NCBI GenBank assembly: GCA_031841125.1
Contig: CM063113.1
Coordinates: 17,257,312 to 17,321,311, forward strand
Source of the DNA: Acanthococcus lagerstroemiae
Taxonomy: Eukaryota; Arthropoda; Insecta; Hemiptera; Eriococcidae
Direction: 5' to 3'
DNA: 64,000 nucleotides
Under the pieces are notes generated by a model, which saw nothing but the letters and a program-made list of their open reading frames with translations, ran no database searches and had not been told where the DNA came from. The translations under genes and the position numbers were made by a program. Every line of letters starts with the position of its first letter. Position 1 is the stretch's first letter. Of this stretch, positions 59,201 through 64,000 are shown piece by piece.

Positions 59201-62200
59201 GGTTACATTAAGGACCCGGACGCAATCACCCCGCCTGAGAAACCATTTGAGAAACTGATGAACGGACACGGAAGCACCCAAGACTTGATGCTGGAGACGA
59301 ATACGAACGACCTGCTGCACAACCACCCGCTAGCCATCTCTGTGATGAATGGGAACGGTACGGCTACGAACACGGTCAGCATGCAGTCGAGTCCGATGAC
59401 CAGCAGTCCGCTGTCGATGCCGTCGTCCTTCGACGGAGATCTGAACTTCCAGGTGATGACGCCGCAAACGCCGCCTCTCGAAGGGCTGACTACGTTGGGC
59501 GAAATGAACTTGACCCGGCTGGCGACGCTGGCGTGCAACGGGAAACCACCCTCGCCGCCCATAACCGCTTCCAGTAATGTGTCTTCCGGCTTCCCGTTGG
59601 ATCTTTTGGGACCATCCGAGATCCCGTCGAACCTGATCAATAATATTCAAGCATTAGCTAAGTTGGGCGGTGTACATTTGCCGGAGCCAGGAAATGGTAA
59701 GGGGTCTTTTTTGTGATTGATACGGGTGGTACTTGCATCGTTCGGTTCGAGAGGGTGCATTCTGTTGACCACGGTTTTATGTTTGTAGACATGATGACGA
59801 ATGGATACGGGACGCTGAATGGCATGTCTTCCTTCGATGCGAATGTGGACGCTAGTTCGGTATTGGACCTGGTGAACGGTCCGTCTTCGATGCTGATGAA
59901 TGGCCACGGCGTTCCGGCGTTCGATTCGGGACCATCGCCTTTCTTCTCGTCTCATAATGGTTCGTAGAGAGAATGCTACGGCATATCGGTATCAGCGAGC
60001 TAACGGCTTCTGCTACTGATTTACCCACCATTATATACTTTATTCGTGTTACCCATTGTATTCGTTTGCGTAATAGGAATGGATGGTAATGGAATGATGC
60101 ACTCGATGGGTGGAGGTGGTGGCGGTGGCAGTGGAAGCAGCAGCGGAGGAGTCAGTCACCACAACGGGTTTCACACGTACTCGCGTAGCAACTCGCAAAG
60201 AGTGGCCGCCCTGGAGATTCATTTCAAATTTGGGCAACTCGGGTCCGCGCCCTGTCAGTTCGGCTCGCCTCACGGATTTTGTGTCGGCGAGGATGACGCC
60301 ATTGTCGTCGCGGATACGAACAATCACAGGATTCAGGTACAGTAAATTTACGATTGATTTATCGTATCAGCGTTTTCGAGTGGTAATAAATTTTTATCGG
60401 CGTTGTAAATAGTATAGTCGTTAGTTGCTGTTTGGTGACCGATATTGGATAATGCTGTTCTTCAAAGTGAATTATGAACGTGATTCAAAATACGCGGGGT
60501 TTGGATTGTTTTTTGAAAATTCACGTAACTTTTGTACACGTAGTATTTTAGATTCTGTTTTCTGATAGGTATGATTGATCTGAGTCGGGGGGAGGGAGAT
60601 AAGGTGGGGAATTCGAGCAGTAAGAATGGGCTCTGTCACCGCTCCCGTGAAATGTTTGTCACGAAACCAGGTTCTACGTACTAAAACTCAAAGCCTGGGC
60701 CTTCTCTCTCCCTATGGCTAAAAGTTTTCCAGTGTGTTGCTTCTCAGGAATAAATGTAGATCTTTTACCCCAAGATACAGCCAGGCAGAGACGGACAACC
60801 AGCTAGATTAAGAGACAACAAGTAAGCGAGGCCGGCTGACAATTGCTAAAATCTGATTTCCTGACTGACCTATTCCCTGACTGACGGACCAATCGACTGA
60901 CAGATAGGCATGGCCACCATCCATAAAAGTTGATAAATCCACTCGTATTCAGTTTTTTTTTTTTTGAAAATAATGGAGTCTTATCAATTGGAGTTGATAC
61001 GCTTTGGAAATTAGTTGAGTTCCAGTGAGTTATTAGTTCTTTTACTTTGAATGAGAATGACTTACAGCTCATTTGTTAACTCTTCCCAAGTAAGATTAGA
61101 AGACGATAAATAAAATAGAGACGACTTGATTTACGTGACATTGTACAAAGTCCGGGCAAATTGCGATTTTGTAAAACATCTTCAGGTATAAAGCGGGACT
61201 TCGCTTGAAAGTATCAGTGAAGGTCCCAGAAACCACTAGAAGTTCCGCCCCCCCCCCCGTGTTGTGCTGACTTTTCTGTGACACGTTTTAGCCCCCCAAA
61301 GTCAATTTTTCGGTCATATCTCAAAAAGTTGAAATCCTAGAAAAACATGTTTCAAACAAAAAATGTTCTTCGTCGCATTCCGTGCTCGTCAAATAAAGCC
61401 AACGGAAATGGAGCCAATTCGAACTCCGAATAGCCTGCTAACCGAGCATCACTTTTCTTCAAAATAGAAATTCTTTTGAAAATAGTCAGAGGATCCACGG
61501 GCACTATTTCAGTCCTTATCTTCATTTTCGTGTTCGTGGTCATAGTCTTTACACATTCTTTCTTCTTAAATTTTACCCCAGAAAAATTCATACTGTGAAA
61601 ATTTGACAGCATTGGCGCACCTTCGCCATATGCATCGTAACAGTTTACACAGTCATTAGCTACTACTCCACTTGAAAGGGAGACCAGTTGTTTCATTTCA
61701 GTTTCAAACGAATTGCGATGCGAAATTTATTCGTACAATTTTTCACAGTCTGCCTGGTCCCTGATATATCTGGCAGTGTTCCAGTCAGTGTGCTGATGAG
61801 AAGATACACTCCATATACATCGCCGCTGTATCCCTCTATTACATCGCACACTTCGCTGGAAGTGGGTAATGACTGGATCCATTCAATCATTACAAAAATT
61901 TCTGTTTTCATGAAATCTTGCTCTACTTTAAAACTCTCTGTAGGCTAACGACCTGATCTAAACTATGTTTTAAAGTACTCATCTGATAGGAAATGTCACG
62001 AGGAACATTTTTTGTGTGAATTTTTTTTTTCTAGGACTTCAACTTTTCGAGATACAGCCGAAAGATTGATTTCAGGGGGCTAAAACGTGCCACAGAAAAG
62101 TTAGCACAACACTTGTGGGGCGGAACTTTTAGTGGCATGTTTCTGGGACCTTAACTGATACTTTTAAGCGAAGTCCCGCTTTATACTTAAAAATGTTTTA

Positions 62201-63321
62201 ATTGGCCTGTTTTTTGTCTAATCTGCCTGGACTAATAGTACTTCAATTCCTTTTTCATCTTCTTCATCCGCCTCCTGCCACAGACATGAGCATCAACTCT
62301 TCGAAAGTTGAAGGTTTGACTCAGTTATCTGATTTTTGGAAGTAAATTGCATTTTAGTCACACAAAATCACCTTATTTTGAGGCTGAGTTGAAATCGATG
62401 AAGAAAGTTACCTCTGTGTTGTAAAGGTGTTGAGCATTGCTTGATTGATGCTGTAAAAGAACTGAGGGTTGATGTTTTGTTGAAGTTGGCGGAGAGTTAA
62501 TCATTTCCCAAACGAGTTGTGCCCGTGTCTGCTAACTGGATCTGGAAGCTATGTCATCAACCTCGCACATCTCTTCTGATTCATTTAACTGACTTGACTA
62601 TGAGACAGGCAGAAAGTGAGGCGCTATTTGTCGAGAGCCTACGTGCAAGCCAAAGGATAGGACTCAACTCAGAATTCTGTAGTTGATCCAACACTCTGAG
62701 TTGCTTCAAAATATTGCATGCCTCTCTAGAATCGATTGTAACTCCTAGCAGAAGGTGCAGGTGTCTGATGATTGCATGATACGGTGCACCACTCCGGAAG
62801 GAGTCTGCTGCATTATGAGAATGACTTTTCCTGACGACGTACTCAACAATTTCGTAATCGTTCGAGTGTATTCGTCTCAGGTATTCAACAAAGACGGAGA
62901 GTTCAGAACGCAGTTTGGAATGGCTGGCAAACTGGAAGGCCAGTTGTGGTACCCGAGGAAGGTGGAAATACTGCCGACCGGAAATTTCGTTATTTGCGAT
63001 CGTGGGAACGAACGTTCTCGGTTGCAGCTGTTCTCGCGCGACGGACTGTTCGTCAAGAAAATTCGACTTAAGTAGGTTCTTACCGAGTCTTGCTTAGTCA
63101 CGTATGAAATATTTTCGATTTCTGTGTTTCTCAATTTGCCAAAATTCACATTTTCAGATACGTGGACATTGTCGCCGGTATGACGGTTACCGAGGATGGC
63201 GAGATTGTTATTGTGGACAGTGTGCAGCCATCGTTGTATAAGTTGGACGAACAAGGTACCCTGTCGACCTGGTTTGATTGCAAGGGCGTGATGACCGAAC
63301 CTTCGGATATTGCTGTTAGAG
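53281..63321 (+). CDS. mei-P26: RING/B-box/NHL TRIM protein, Mei-P26-like (3' end outside window)
   Basis: Twelve coding exons join in phase: 53281-53414, 53588-53732, 53852-54031, 54241-54378, 54503-54733, 54855-54955, 57294-57501, 59192-59696, 59789-59959, 60077-60336, 62881-63071 and 63158-63321, about 809 codons so far. A RING (residues 41-90) has [13 protein letters not shown] and CTLC. B-box 1 (about 124-153) has [14 protein letters not shown] and [13 protein letters not shown]-box 2 (about 188-222) has [17 protein letters not shown] coiled coil follows, then a long Ser/Gly/Met-rich linker with a poly-glycine run. The NHL domain starts near 653 ([10 protein letters not shown]...[11 protein letters not shown]) with [19 protein letters not shown] and [19 protein letters not shown]. 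That wording fits Mei-P26 better than Brat, which lacks a RING. Such proteins bind RNA and repress mRNAs in germline and stem cells. The last donor (G|GTAAGA) shows that more NHL exons follow off-window. Confidence 0.9.
54956..57293. other. TRIM-NHL intron 6
   Basis: A 2.3-kb intron inside the coiled-coil coding part. It contains degenerate GACT/CTGG-type short repeats (about 55480-55680 and 56750-56830) and no recognised exon. Confidence 0.5.
57502..59191. other. TRIM-NHL intron 7
   Basis: Holds the palindromic MITE at 57752-57990. The rest is AT-rich with no recognised exon. Confidence 0.6.
57752..57990. mobile_element. ~240-bp palindromic MITE, copy 2 (intronic)
   Basis: Inverted halves pair through CCATTTTATTCCAAGTG, GCAAATAGGCAAAATACTGTA and GGGTGCAGGAAT on the left with the complements on the right; the outer flanks (AGGTTAGAATCAACACCG) also pair. 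The centre matches that of 46124-46384 in layout and words. Transcription of this gene would yield a long hairpin in the intron. Confidence 0.85.
60337..62880. other. TRIM-NHL intron 10
   Basis: Splits the NHL domain. It contains a TIR element at about 61150-62215 with decayed coding pieces. A 106-codon frame running into exon 11 from 62755 is intronic read-through. Confidence 0.6.
61150..62215 (-). mobile_element. 1.1-kb TIR element with decayed ORF
   Basis: The arms (about 61150-61380 and 61990-62215) are inverted copies: TATAAAGCGGGACTTCGCTT with AAGCGAAGTCCCGCTTTATA, and GTTGTGCTGACTTTTCTGTG with CACAGAAAAGTTAGCACAAC. Between them, the minus strand encodes pieces [20 protein letters not shown] (from 61911) and, in a new frame, [20 protein letters not shown], then [18 protein letters not shown] (61696-61352). 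The latter resembles a conserved block in uncharacterised animal transposon-derived proteins that I recall only vaguely. A frameshift and truncation make it inactive. Confidence 0.65.
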
Positions 63322-64000
63322 GTAAGATATCGGCAATCGCGTATTTTGAATTCGTGGGCCATACCCAGTATCTTGTATCGGAGGGACCAGCGAAATTATA
63401 AAGTAACAAGTTTCCGTAGCGAAGCCAGAGATGGGCTAAATAGTGGGGTAGTCCGGAACAATAACACTTCTAATTTTTCGGTCGAGAACCAGAACCTTCT
63501 GCAGAGTACAGGAAAAGGAAGTTTTTATTTGGGACATGGGAAGCAAATGAAGTCTTCGTTTTTTTATTCCTTAACGCGTGTGAATCAGCATTTTTGTTTT
63601 CCTAGCGAGAAGAGAAAATTTATGTAGTATCTACTTTCAGATGCGGAGCAAAAACTACGCACTTTTTGTACGTAGAAAAACGAATTGTATGCAAAACAAT
63701 TAATACATCACCACTAGGTTCGGCTAGGTTTTCGGTTAGTCTTTTAGGAACGTTCCCATTGAGTTCGCAATAAGGTCGAGTTCATTCAGCTTTGAAGCTT
63801 TCCCATTTGTTTCTGTTTCCGCATCTGATTTCAACTGGAAACCCAACAGCTATGCCACAAAGGTGAAAATTCTCCCCAGTTCTACTTGTGAACGCAAATA
63901 GGAAACGCATTAAGAATTACAAAAAGTCTTTCAATATCCAGGTCACTGAAAAGTATTGGTTCAAAATGGCACTTTATTGGGACACTTCACCCTGTCGTCC
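63322..64000. other. TRIM-NHL intron 12, incomplete
   Basis: Follows the donor at 63322. No further NHL exon is recognisable before the window ends. Confidence 0.6.

Noticed and set aside
59203..59955. minus-strand frames of over 100 codons opposite TRIM-NHL exons
   Set aside because: They are antisense shadows of the plus-strand coding exons, which carry the recognisable protein.
62755..63075. 106-codon plus-strand frame running into NHL sequence
   Set aside because: Only the part from 62881 is coding; a CTCAG acceptor at 62880 and the phase with the previous exon show the first 42 codons are intron read-through.

Overview
This window reads as AT-rich, intron-rich animal DNA. Intact multi-exon genes with canonical GT/AG junctions are embedded in dense transposon debris. 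Gene content points to an insect: a chitinase-partner beta-N-acetylhexosaminidase, a bee-venom-type secretory phospholipase A2, and a Mei-P26-like TRIM-NHL protein with a RING. The order is not certain. No bacterial-style operons, CRISPR arrays or rRNA were seen.

Layout, left to right. 1-2.5 kb: a decayed ZMYM1-type hAT transposase lies beside a first exon (minus strand) of a second hexosaminidase-like gene that runs off the left edge. 4.2-7.3 kb: a broken RTE-like LINE nested in a small GGCGGATC-ended element. 7.7-8.3 kb: another copy of that small element and a mariner transposase scrap. 8.3-8.75 kb: a dead duplicate of hexosaminidase exon 5. 9.8-28.1 kb (minus): a complete seven-exon beta-N-acetylhexosaminidase of 629 codons, joined by matching splice phases. 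Its introns carry MITEs, SINE-like copies, degenerate tandem repeats and LINE scraps. 29.3-32.75 kb: a very large imperfect inverted repeat. 32.8-39.7 kb: intergenic, with several terminal-inverted-repeat elements and a tRNA-derived SINE with target duplication. 40.9-44.1 kb (plus): a complete four-exon group III-type secretory phospholipase A2 of 177 aa, whose first intron holds a roughly 160-bp satellite array of about ten units. 46-52.2 kb: palindromic MITEs, a MULE-like remnant with clustered subterminal motifs, and a hAT MITE with an 8-bp target duplication. 53.25 kb to the right edge (plus): twelve coding exons (about 809 codons) of a RING/B-box/B-box/coiled-coil/NHL protein, continuing beyond the window.

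The three protein genes are not obviously linked in function. The hexosaminidase and phospholipase are secreted enzymes; the TRIM-NHL protein is probably a cytoplasmic post-transcriptional regulator. Two results stand out: the splice-consistent gene models, which no single open reading frame shows, and the number of inverted-repeat structures. The latter include the 3.4-kb fold-back and two related copies of a palindromic MITE, one of them inside an intron of the TRIM-NHL gene. No clearly new biological system is demonstrated. The best candidates for follow-up are the 3.4-kb fold-back as a possible hairpin-RNA source, the intronic satellite, and the elements with clustered inverted subterminal motifs.
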